Of a stretch of DNA of 64,000 nt, positions 36,146 to 48,700 are shown piece by piece. The stretch spans positions 248,001 through 312,000 of the forward strand of contig MEHQ01004504.1 in assembly GCA_008828725.1 (NCBI GenBank). Direction: 5' to 3'. The stretch is from Saccharina japonica (taxonomy: Eukaryota > Sar > Phaeophyceae > Laminariales > Laminariaceae). The notes beneath the pieces are model-generated. The model was not told where the DNA came from, ran no database searches, and saw nothing but the letters and a program-made list of their open reading frames with translations. Both the position numbers and the translations under genes were made by a program. Positions within the stretch are counted from its first letter, which is position 1; each line of letters begins with the position of its first letter.

Positions 36146-36265
36146 TAAGGGGGAATTTGAAAGTCGGTGAGACCTTTGTCCGCCAACAGCACGTCTCCCT
36201 CTCAGTGGTTCAGAAATGTAGCCAGGGGGGTAAGGTTCGGGGAACACGGGTGGCATAATACAAAT

Positions 36266-36512
36266 GACGCGTGCTACGGTAGAGGTAGCACTTTTTGGCT
36301 GAATGTTTTCCGAACGATCGGGCTCCTTAATCAAAATTCGTCGGACTTTAATTATTGTGACGAAATATGTTTCAGGCTATACTTCGGTCATGAGATTTTT
36401 CATCCGGCAGCACTTTTGTTTCCCTCCAAAATGTTGTTTTTCGATGAGGCGTGACGCTCCTTAAGTGAGGAGCTTGGAAAAAACATGGTGCCCCTCTATC
36501 GTAGCATGCGTC
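36266..36512 (-). mobile_element. M1 element, TSD AAAT
   Basis: Ends GACGCGTGCTACGGTAGAGG and ATCGTAGCATGCGTC, flanked by AAAT. It lies about 120 bp downstream of the beta-helix gene's stop codon. Confidence 0.85.
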
Positions 36513-36635
36513 AAATCGTGATACTTTTACTGTGTTTCGTTTGTTTACGTACGCCCAAATCATTTTACGGCCAATCAATCACCCGTGCCGCAGAAACGAT
36601 CAACCATTCTCGTGATGTACCGTATTCCTCATCAC

Positions 36636-36755
36636 TCACCCCTGCTCGCGAATCTCGCAGTCGCCAGAGCAAGTGTTTTCGCAGATGATCCCCTGTGGGT
36701 GTCGCATGGCCTTGATGGACCCGAAACCGTTGTTCGCAAAGCTGTTGCCGTACAC
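36636..36755 (-). CDS. Exon 12 (probable last exon) of the beta-helix gene
   Basis: Acceptor TTGTGTAG, phase 0. Encodes VYGNSFANNGFGSIKAMRHP, then QGIICENTCSGDCEIREQG and TGA at 36638-36636. The stop overlaps a consensus donor (GG|GTGAGT at 36639), so the transcript could instead continue. Downstream, 35640-36600 showed no obvious further exon. Confidence 0.6.
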   Translation of the reverse strand: MYGNSFANNGFGSIKAMRHPQGIICENTCSGDCEIREQG

Positions 36756-39700
36756 CTACACAAGGATGAAACAATCGGGTAAGGTTGGGTTCAGCGTTTG
36801 GCAGATTGTCACGAAACAAAAACCATAAATACGTAGAGATCTACACGACGGCCGGCCAGGAGCGGGTTGCTGAGCCTGGTATACGACCCCGCATCCGATT
36901 TGAGCGCGACTCAAAGAGTATATAAAATAAGAGCGAAAGCCATAAATTGGGTTGACAATCGAATGATGCCGATAGGGGCGCCACACTCAAACGATGCTAG
37001 CAGGAACAGTTTGTGCACGCGTCCCCCCCCAGCGCATTCGTTTCATGGACAGTTGCGCCTCAAGCGCGGCGGATGAGCTTTGTTCTGCATCTGGTATCGG
37101 ACCGACGGAGCAATGTCACCCCAGGGGCACCTCGTCCTAGCTCAAGCATTTCTGGCCAGTTGAGACTCTCACCAAGTGAACATACGCCCATTAATGTAGT
37201 ACCAAAACCCCACTATTCAGCTGCGGCAGTCTTAAATATTTCAGGACATGCCTCATATAGAACGGTTAGGTGGGTTTTATTGAACGGTGTGTTCTTCGAA
37301 GTAATTGTTCGGGTGATATATTGAGCTCTTTATTTGAGAAGAGAGGCTCGAAACCTGAATGAACTACGCCTACGTACCATGGGGCAGAGCAATGCGACGA
37401 TAGGGAGCGGGTTCCATATCATATGGGCTCCTCACCTGGGTGGAGCTTGATTATGTCACGGGAAAAATGACTTTGGAATTGGTTTGTTCTTGCAAACCCA
37501 CAAAAACGTTCTGCTGCGCGCGCTACCAGACATATATATATATAATATATATACAATACTCTACACTGAATGAGGTAAAATCCGGTGGTTGATGGCTTGA
37601 GGATGGGTCAATCGGTCAGACGCTGTTCAGCCAGAGCGATAGAGGTGCACAGCGCGTTTCGGAGCTGATTGTTTCGCTCTGAATGGCGGAAGGCTCCTTA
37701 ACCCATTTAGGACTGCAGTCTCGATGTGGGGACAAAACGCTTGGAATTAGAGTAAACTTTTTATTTCTAGACAGTGCAAATCGATGCGAGTCGACGAGGG
37801 AAGGAAAGGCTTAAGTCTTCTCGCGGTAAAAATGCAAGGCAAGAACTGTACGGGGGAGGAGGGAGAGGAGCCTACTTTGTGACCCCGGATCTGGGTTACG
37901 ACTAGAGATCGAGGCATGCTACGGTAGAGGGGCACCTCACTTTTTCTAGGGAGAGATCCTAACTTGAGGAGCTCATTACCGGCCCAAACACTGACTCTGG
38001 ACGCGTGCTACGATAGAGGTGCACCATGTTTTTGCCTTGGAAGGGTGGTTACTTGAAGAGCTCTACACCTCACCCCAAAGTGATCATTAAGGGAGAAAAG
38101 TGAAGGTGCTATATCCGATTGACAATGCCATGGCCGAAGCAAACATGGAACGAGATTGCAACAAAATAATGACGCTTCTACCATTTTGGGTTAGGAAGCT
38201 CGATCATTCAGAAACCATGTCAGCCAAAAAATGCTATCTCTATCGTAGCACGCATCTCTGCCAGATATCGACAGTGCAACCCGATGTACCATCCTATGGT
38301 CTTCGTATACAACGGATAATAACGACCTTCCCGGCGATAGTAGGTTGAGACGCATGCTATGATAGAGGCGCACCATGTTTTTGCCTTCTAAGGGTGGTTA
38401 CTTGAGGAGCTCTACACCTCACCCCAAAGTGATCATTAAGGGAGGAAACTAAAAGTGCTATCCGGTTGAAAAATCCCATGGCCGAAGCAAACGAGGAACA
38501 ATATTGCAACAAAATAATGACTTGTCAAGTCCGATTTGGGTTAAGGAGCTCGATCGTTCAGAAACCATTTCAGCCAAAAAGTGCTATCTCTATCGTAGCA
38601 CGCGTCTTGAAGAGCCCCACCATCCAGAAAGTACTTCCTCTATCGTAGCACAGATCGGAGGAGAGAGCAAGGAAGGGCGAAGACAATAAACGGGATGGAA
38701 AAGAAAAAAGATAAAAAAAAGGGCAGGTCTAAAAGTGTTGGTAACCCAACATCGTTGGAATCTCGCGCATTCTTGTGCTGCAAAATGTTTCATTGGAATA
38801 CCTAGCTACTATAGGCCATGGGATATTGTTTATCGGACCGCGTGTGTTTTTAATGCCCCCCCCCCAAAAGTGTTTTAGGTGAATTACTATTGGTGTAGAG
38901 ACCTCAAAGTGAAGCGCCTCGCAAAATAAAAACACGCTGCACACCTGTACCGTGTCGCGTGAGTCTGAGAGGCCATACCTACTGAAACTCACATGGTTGT
39001 CGACACCGTACACGAAACCGTCGATGATGTGCCCTCCCAGGCGGATGCCGGCGCCCAGGCAGTTCTCGCCGGAGTTAAACCTGGACGAACAACACGAGCG
39101 TGGGTCCAAAGCAGTGGACGTGTGTGGAGCGCATCTTGTTAGATTGTTCTTGGTTTGATAGGTGATCGTCACGTGGGAAGGGTTACAGAGAGCTAACCGG
39201 CAACGGCGTAAGGGTTGGATGTAGGTTTGGTTTATGCACTGCATGGAATCCCCTTTCAACGCAAAAATGGAAAGGGTGACCATTGGGGGAGGTGACACAT
39301 AATAAACAAACAGCGAAGTTTATGGGGGAGGTAAACTCAAACCGAAGAACAGCAGCAGTCGCAGTTGAATGAATCGAGATGTTAATTTGTCAAACGTAAC
39401 AAGCGTCAACTGGCGTGTTTCTCACATACTAATGTCTACAAAAAGATTGCGACTATGGCCATGCACAGGCCGGGAGTGGGCAAGTATATTGATGTGTGTT
39501 GAGTTAACGACAATAGTTGTAAAGTACACGATAGGAGCTCATGTAAAAACCCCAACGCAAGGTACCCTTACACACGCGCTACACAGTAGATCATGGTCTA
39601 GACCGCTACTCCGCTTTCGGCGCGTTTCGCCGCTATTCCGCTGTCTGTGCGTTTTGGCTTGTGGGAGTAATTCGATAGGAAGCGGGTTTGATCTGCGGTA

Positions 39701-42700
39701 CACAGGGATAGCGTACAAAACTACTCTGTCCACCCTCACGGAGTACACTATGGTAGTAGGAACACATATGTTTATATCCAGGATACTTCCCCTGCCCACT
39801 GACTGTGTATTGACAACAGACGCATGCTGCGATAGAGGTGCACCATGTTTTTGCCTTATAAGGGTGGTCACTTGAAGAGATCTACACCTCACCCCAAAGT
39901 GATCATTAAGGTAGGAAATTAAAAGTGCTATCCGATTGAAAGTCCCATGGCCGAAGCAAACAAGGAACCATACTGCAACAAAATAATGACAGTCCGACGA
40001 TCTTGGGTTAAGGAGCTCGATCTTTCAGAAATAAATTCGCCCAAAACGTGCTATCTCTATCGTAGCACGCATCAACAAACAGGCTGCCCGTTCTGAAACA
40101 GCCGAACTCGTCTTCAACGAGGCGGTGTACTATGGAACAAACAGCGTTTACAACGTGACAGCCAGCTGAAGAAAATTGAAGGCAGGAACGACAGAAACAA
40201 ACAAAAGGAATGACTGCATCGGAATTCCGACGTGCTGCATCTTAATCGAGGTGAAATATTGAAATGATCAGGCGATGTAACACTGTAACATCAGTAGGCC
40301 ATCGCCGTATACTTGGATGAAGACATGCGGGACTGCTCTAGAGCAGTCCAATACCGTACTCATACAGCCGGCATAAACGCAGGTGCTAGAGGCCACGCTT
40401 ACCAAGAACATACTAACAACAGCCGGGCTTCCATCGTGCTGCTTACGTCAGTGAGGGAAGTAACCTGCTAAACCAGTATACCAACAGCATTTTAAATTCC
40501 CCGGAACAAAGCATTTACCTATTCGCAAATGGTTGGAAACTGAGTATGTATATTAGCAGTGTTTTATGTTTCCCGTTTCACCCTAGATGCGTGCTTCGAT
40601 AGAGATAGCATTTTTTGGCTGAAATGGTTTCTGAATGATCGAGATTCCTAACCCAAAATCATCGAAGTGTCATTATATTTTTGCAATCTCATTCCATGTT
40701 TGCTTCGGCCATGGCATTGTCAATCGGATAGCACTTTCACTTTCCTCCCTTAATGATCACTTTGGGATGAGGTATATAGCTGTTCAAGTAAGGAGCTCCA
40801 GACAAAACATGGCGCACCTCGCTATCGTAGCACGCGTCCCTGCACTCCTATTTTACATGGTGACTACCACTGGTTCCATGCCAAACAAGCATTTAAGAAA
40901 TACTAACCAGTTGAAAACTACGAAGTGTTAGTAGATTGTCTGAATGAATACCTAAACGTATTGTCGTTGCCGCGAGAGTCGTAGCAGCCGGACTCGTCGT
41001 CGAGTTGCTCCGCGCACTCGTTGTGCTCGATAACGTTGAACGAGGCCCCCTCCTTGACATCCACACACTCGTTGCCGCGCGGGATGATCTCGTTCCCAGT
41101 GACAAGGTTGTAGTTGCACTCGTCGGGTCCGTTGGTGATCCTGGTGCCCACGCCCTTCGTCCACTGCAGAAAACGAATCGAACACGAAATGAAAAGGGGA
41201 GGGGGGCATAGGCATGTGGGGGGAGGAGAGGGGATCAGGGAGTGGGACGCATAGACGAGCATTTGTGTATAAGCGCGTTGCCTCGCCGTTGGTTGCTGTT
41301 TGATTCTGCGAGAGATCGTACCACACATTTTTTCACGACCAAAACATCCCCAGTTTGTTCTTCCCTTGAATATAGGGACCACCTTCATTGCGGGCTTCTT
41401 AACGTTTGCGTTCGTTTCTTCCCCGTGTCCACAATTTCGGACTCAACACAACAAGGGCACCACGCCACTAACGTATATCCCATACGCTGAAATTACCACC
41501 AACAGCAACGACAACCACGCACGCCCTGTACCCTCCCCCCGAAGTCTGTGCATCGCAACCCAACCCAACCCCACCCAAGCCAAACCAAACCCAAACAAAA
41601 ACAACAGCTAAAATAGTACCTGGTTGCTGGAGGTTCCAATGTAAACGGCCTCGCCAATTTTTCCGTCGAACTGGAACTGGAAATCGTAGATACCGCAGTC
41701 CTCGAGGAGGTTGTTCTTGATCACGGCGTTCGTCACGAAGTTTCTCATGCGGATACACTCCATGCTGCAAGTTTGTACGCACGCCCGAGGAATGTATATA
41801 TGGTGGGTAATAAGTTCGCCGAACGTAGACACAATATTCCGGATACCCTTTGCATTTGTCAAAATCATTCATCATGCGGACGTACTCCATAATGCTATCC
41901 AGTGGATATTATACGAATAGCTGAAGAGGCACGTACTTCCCCCATATACGGATGCCATTCGTTGTTCTAGAGTGTACGGGTAACCTGCAACGGACGCGTG
42001 CTACGGTAGAGGTAGCACTTTTTGGCTGAATCGTTTTTTGAACGATCGGGCTCCTTAACCCAAATTCGTCGGACTTTCTTTTTTGTGACGAATAATGCTT
42101 CAGAGTATACTTCGGTCATGAGATTTCGCATCCGGCAGCCCTTTTATTTCCTCCAAAATCATTTTTTCGGTGAGGTATGACGCTCCCAAAGTGAGGAGCT
42201 CAGAAAAATATGGTGCATCTCTATCGTAGCATGCATCAACGTGGGTATAAATCTCGTCGATATCCAAATAGGCAAATGTTTTAGAGTTTAGGCTAAAGGA
42301 AACACGGCAAAGGGAGGGGCAACACGCGCACATCTAGGTTCCGCCATACAGCAGTACTACCAAACCATAAAGCGGGTCTGGGATATCGATGCCAATAATA
42401 CACAAATGACAGAGTGTGACACAAACTCTGGCCAGACGAATTCGGACACTTTGGTATGTATCCACACAAGTGGTGGCTGAGATATCCTTGAATTTCCGTC
42501 TAGACAGTGGCATGAAGTATGTACACATACACTACTGACTGCAGAGCTGCAGCATTAAACGCTCAAAGAGTCATCCCACGGTAGGGGCGCAGCAGAGTGT
42601 TCTGAGCTCCTCAGATGAGGAGCTCAGTATCCCACCCGAAGCACGATTTCGGAAACATCCGTTCGCGCAACCCGACCAAACCTTCCAATGCGGTGGTCCA

Positions 42701-45700
42701 ACAACAACCATACAAGTAAAACATGAATAGTATCCGGTGGTTACTCACGTGAGAGGCACAACCGGTCAGAACATATTGAGCCTAAACGTGGTACCCCTAC
42801 CGTGGGATTGCTCCAAAACGTACCCGCAGTTGTGTATGTGCATGTCGCTGATGTGAAAGCCGATGAGAGAGCTCAAGACCGTGGTTCCGGCGATAGGGAG
42901 CTCGGTGGGAGCGTCCTGCCCTTCCACCCAGATGCATTTGTCCACGTAGTCCTCCTCTGCGTCGATACCGTTCAGGTGACCGTCCACGGTGAAGCCCTGT
43001 TGCATAGCAGTGTGTGTGGCGGACGTGTTGACGTGTAGAGGTTCGACAGGGGAGAGGCATGCACGTGAGGGGATGGCGCAGCACTCGCATTGATTATGCT
43101 CGACTCCCGTGTAACGTGTATGTTTCGTGATTCAAGAAGTTAGTTCACACATCGGCGATAACAACTTTTCCCCCCCCTCATAACGATCGCGGGAAATTTG
43201 AGGGCACGTGTGTTCCTGACAGGTTACGATGAAGACTTGTGTTGCAGAGGGGTGGCCACATATTCTGCATACTTTCTACAGCCAGTGCGTGGTTTTATGC
43301 GTTTTGTCGGTGATGTGTGGACCCTGTACAGCATGTCACACCGGCAGGTCGGGAGATCATGATTTATTTTTCTCGTGATAGATACATTTGTTTATATACT
43401 GAGTACAGACGTTAACCAAATACATGTCCCAAAGACCCAACATCAGGCGTGACAACGGGAAGTATAGAGGCTGTGATGTGCATAGTTCAATACGCTATAG
43501 GCCTGAAAGACCATCGAGGGTGCCAGTTATACAGCGAACTTATTGGTACTAACGGCATTGGCGATTGCAGCGTGGATGGCGGTGTTGACAGGTGTTTGCA
43601 GCTGTAGTGGGCACCCGCGTCGAGAGAGAGCGCGCGTCCCCCTGATGTCCACAAAAGGGATTTAAACACTATCGTGCAGGAAACATCGTTCCCGACCTTT
43701 GAGCAACCGACAGCTCATGATTTGTTACTGGAAGTAAGCATGACAGTTACGAATATAAATCCTCTTTTAACGTTGTCGAAGATATTACCATGTATATTGT
43801 CGGGATCCTGACCTGCCTTGACCTTATGCCGTTGCAGGATATGTACACGAGCAAGCATTGGCCCCTGCATCCCAAGAAGTATGAGTGTCGTCGGTTATGC
43901 GACATGATATGTCACGGCGTCCACCGGGCAATACAGACAACCAGTGATCATACACTTATGGTATCCATATTCCTTGTTTAATCGTGTGTATCGATTTATC
44001 GTGGACCAACACGATCTATTGTTGCAAACGTTGGAATGATATTGACGGTGGACGACTCTCAAATACCTCTAGAGAGATCCAGGAGTGCCGGATGTCGACG
44101 ACCTTCTGGTCCCACATCAATGCCCTGTCGCCGCTGAAGGCGCTAATGACGGCACCGCGACCGCCCTTGATCACGAGGGGGCTGCTCTCCGTGCCCTGAT
44201 CAAGCGATTGACACGCAGGCGGAAGAGGAGGAGAAGGAAGAGGAGGAGCAGCAACAGCAGCAGCAGCAGCAGCAGCAGGGGGGGGGGGAGACACCGAGAC
44301 ACTCCCCTCAGACGATAAAATCAACCACGTCTACCGAAACAAGTCACGGTGTGCAGTTTCAAGAAGCTTGAAATGAGTTGTTTAAGATATACGACATGTG
44401 CTTGTGATACATCCTACAGTGTACGTTCACTACATATTGAACTTGAAGGATTCCTTTTTTCGTGGATCTCATCGTACCATCTAGAAACGCTATCAACAAC
44501 ACGGCACGCTCAACCATTTGATAAGCAATCGCATGACCTTCGAAATATGTACGGAATTCGACAAAGCCTACCATATTGAGTAGTTTCCTACTTGAGCGTT
44601 TACATCAGTCATAATCCCCCCCCCAAACAAACAGAGCAATTCCACGGTAGGGTGGAGCGGCTTATTATCCGCGCTCCTTTTGAAGAGGAGTTACACAGAC
44701 ACCATGCCTTGGGAGGCGTGTTTTGGGCACAACGTTACTGGAAGTTAAATGCGCTAGATGGTTCGAAAGCCGTTACACAAGTCACAGTATCACACTACCG
44801 GTGCAGCTGTTCATTTGAGGAGCTCACCTACGGTCTGAAAATGTTGATCCTGAATGTATCACCCCTGCCGTGGGATGCGTGAACAGTTTAACACCCCGGA
44901 ACAAGCCAACACGCTATGGGAACCCCTCTTGAAACACTCGCTCTACTGAGGGGGAACCTATTTTCAGTTGGGTTTTTTGCTCTTAAAGTTTCCCCATATC
45001 CTGCAATGGTCAGGATCACCTTCAACACATAATATCTCATAAACATACCTTGAAAAGAGAGATCCAAAAAGGTGGAGTAATATGAAAAAACGGAACCAAC
45101 CTAATACATGAGACACTCGTCTCCTTCGGTACCAGTATATTGTTTATACATGGGGGGAAGTATTTTGGTAGAATGAACGACCAAAGAAGGATGTGTCGAC
45201 AGGCCAACTTACAAAACCAAACCAGTTGAGTCACTCTCCACATCGTACACGGGAACTTAACATGACAGGCGACTAAGAAATACGGGCTGACATTTATAGG
45301 GGAAAAAATGGAATTTCTAGCGAGTCGGTCATCTTGAAAATAGTGCAGAAAATGCCCTCTCCCAAATACGAAATAAATCTAGCCTGAGCCAGACTCGTTG
45401 TTCCTCAATAGCTGGTGCGTACTATAATATATATTTCGAAGCAGACTGCCACCTATGTTCTTCCCTCACCGCGGTCATCGTCACAATCGGCTCGCGGTAC
45501 AACCCATCCGCCAAAGATATAGTGTCCCCAGGGCCCGCGACATCCAAGGCTTCCGTGAGCGACATCGGGCTGCCACTCGAATCGACCTCGTATACGGTAC
45601 CGCCGCCCCCTTTAGTCGTCGGCGCCGGAGGGGTGGCATTTGCCGAAGCGGGAGCGGGGGTCGGGGACAGTTTCGGATTGAAGGTCCCGATAAACACTCG

Positions 45701-48700
45701 GGTCAGAGGAGCCCGAAATGGCAGCGGAGAAAAACGGGTCATGACGCATGCTACGGTTGAGGTGCACCATGTTTTTGCCTCATAAGGGTGGTCACTTGGG
45801 GAGCTCTATACCTCACCGGGAACATATTTTTTTGGACGAAAGGTAAAGTGCCGCGTGCTACGATAGAGGTATACCTTATTTTGGCGGAAAATATTTCTGA
45901 ATGATCGGGCTCCTTAACCCAAATTCGTCGGACTTTCATTCATGTATTGCCATATTTTCCATAGTATACCTAGCCCATGGGATTGTTGGTCGGATAGCAC
46001 TTTTGGTTTCCTCCAAAATCGGGTTTTCGGGTGAGGTATGACGCTCCTTAAGTGAGGAGCTCAGAAAAAAACACGGTGCACCTCTATCGTAGCATTCGTC
46101 AAGTGCTCGTACCCGATGTCTGACCTCATGACCAAAGTATGATGACCAAAGTGTGCTCGGAAACATATTGCAACACAAGACTGGAAGTCCGACGATATAG
46201 GGTTAAGGCCGCCGATCGTTCAGAAACAGTTTCAGCCAAAAAAAGGTATACCATATACCTCCATCGTAGGACGCGTCTCATACACGTATACGGAATAACT
46301 CTATACAGACTGCCGTGCGGTACGTGAAACGTTACAATCCTATTGTTTAGTTGAAAGCACATTGCGGTATCTGGCTGTTTTAATATTTAGCAGATTGTCT
46401 CTTTCTTCATATAAGAGGTCGCCACATGCGCCCGGTTTCGAGGTGCGCATTTCAGTTGTTCCAGAGTGATCGAGGATAACCGGCTGGAATACCGCCGCCT
46501 CACGGAAGCGGGAACGGAGGTTCGCGACGATTCTGGTGGTGTGCCGTTCAGCGAGGAGGACCTAGTTCACGTCGACACAGCTACAATGTTTTCATTCCAG
46601 GATGGCTTAGTGCATGGGACCTCCCTAGTGTGGCCTTTGGCGGTTCGCACCGCGTTGAGATATGTTGCGACGCCGCGGAGTAAACAGCATTATTATCATA
46701 TTTCAATTATGATTGAGGGGCGAAACCACACACACCCGAGTGACCTATTGGTGGTATCTGAAACCGGGGGGGGGGGGCAGCCGCCCTATATGTGGAATCA
46801 TACTCATCCAACGGTAGGGGTTCAACGTTTATGAACAGGGTTTGGTGACCAGTTTATGTGCTAGAGCAAGCGATGCGTGCTAGCATAGGAGAGGTAGAAT
46901 TTTTCGGTTGGAATTATTTAGTGAATGATAGGGCTTCTTAACACAAAATCGGCGGAGTGTCATTATTTTGTTGCGAATGTTGTTCCTTGTTTGCTTCGGC
47001 CGTGATATTTTCAATCGGATAGCACTTTTACTTTCCTCCCTTAATGATCACTTTGGGGTGGTGAGGTGTAGAGCTCTTTAAGTGACCGCCCTTATAAGGC
47101 AAAAACATGGTGCACCTCTATCGTAGCATGCGTAAAGCAACTACCGGGAAGCACGGACGATGCTTTCAATAACAGGAATTCATTTCATTTTTGGACTACC
47201 GGTAGCTCGAAGAGGGCTCCGCGAAAAATCCGTGTTCCACAATCACGTTTTGGGAGCGATAGAAAGCTTGTCATGCATGTCAGAAGCTCCGAAAATATGG
47301 AACCACCACTAAACTGGGGCAGTGATCACCTGTCGGGCCGACATTTGAGGTAGCCAACCTCCGTTTATCCCGGGATAGGACATGTTGCTTGGAACTACGG
47401 CAGAGCCACATGCATATGAAACACGTAAATGTTTATTTCGGCACAAACATGCTGGAGCTTCTCGACGTCTTACCGCTGTTGTCATCGTCGTCGATGATGC
47501 ATGGTGCAGCTGAGGTGGAGCTGCACAGGTCCCCATTCTCCTTGATCTTGCTCGTGCAGCAGGAGGACTGTCGAAAACAGATTAAAAAAAGGGGGCCAGG
47601 CGCCGTTTTCGTTAGCCAAGGCTATCTATGTATGTCGCCAACGCGCGTTCGTTCAGGCCTTCTGGCGATGCTGGTGGCTCAACAGCTGAGGAGCAGTGGA
47701 CGTCTGAGAGTCATGAGTGCGTTGGTTAACATGTGTGATCGAACATGAACTTTCTGTTCACGGTTACAGCTGTCCAGGCGTACGTTGACACAGTCGGCAC
47801 GAGTACGATGGTCGAGGCACGGTGAGACCATCACGCCGGTCGACTTTGGACGCTTGGACTATTAGGATAGTGCACTAGACCGTGGATGTGCTGTATTCGC
47901 TGGCAAGGGGCGACTCTAGCAGACTACTGTTGCAGAGACGATCAATATGAACCCACCAAGCACAGTGCTTTAGTGGAGCTCCGAAGCACTGTACGAAAGC
48001 ACTAGCCTGATTTGTAACGTGTGTATTGTTCACTCTTGGCTATAGAGTATGTTCCCTTCGACCTTTCTATATGTCTCCCTCCCTAGTCGTGGCGCACATC
48101 AGGGGATTCACACTGCACCCCTAGCGCCCCTGCGACATAGTATGTGCCTACAACTACATGATACATAAAACTAAACCCACACCCCCAGACCAAGGGTGGT
48201 GTCTTGTAGGTTGTAGCCTCACACCAAACATAACTTCGAGGAAATTCGATCGTGAATTACGGGCCAAATACTATTATGCACTCGTACGCAGGCCCGTCGT
48301 AAATAGATTAAAAATAAATCCTGGTAATAGCAGAAAAAAATACGGGAACATACGTATAGTCCCATAGGTCCTCTGTGTACTTCCGTCTTTCTACTATTAT
48401 TGACAAAATTTGGTCCAATTTGCTATCGCCCCTCCGCAACACGTGCAAATATAGAAATTGACTTTTGATAGTATGGTGATCACACTAACAAGCTATGATA
48501 GTTGCTGAAGATCCCAATCGGTCCGAAGTCACGACGTCAAAAACCAAACAAATGTTGAAAAAACGTCCAACCGGTACCGTGGGATGAGTAGCTATCGCCA
48601 GAGACTCACCTTGCCGCCGGGGCGCTTGCTGCACCCCGACCCTCCGCACGACCCGCACTCGGCTGCGCAGCACACTTCGCTGAGCTGGATCCCGCTAAGG

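Larger units (their letters stand above)
37911..38652 (+). mobile_element. M1 element, TSD GATC, interrupted by two later M1 copies
   Basis: Left end GAGGCATGCTACGGTAGAGG, right end ATCGTAGCACA, flanked by GATC. Its own middle (GTGCAACCCGATGTACCATC) lies between the two inserted copies. Confidence 0.75.
37782..38723 (+). mobile_element. SINE copy split by an M1 element
   Basis: Left piece 37782-37910 (TCGACGAGGGAAGG ... TTTGTGACCCCGGATCTG) and right piece 38653-38723 (GAGAGAGCAAGGAAGGGCG, then an A-rich tail) are adjacent blocks of the SINE body. They are separated by the M1 copy 37911-38652. Confidence 0.7.

Noticed and set aside
22253..44280. CRISPR-like regular repeats
   Set aside because: Dispersed M1/M2 elements and microsatellites; no short direct repeats with unique spacers, and the DNA is eukaryotic.
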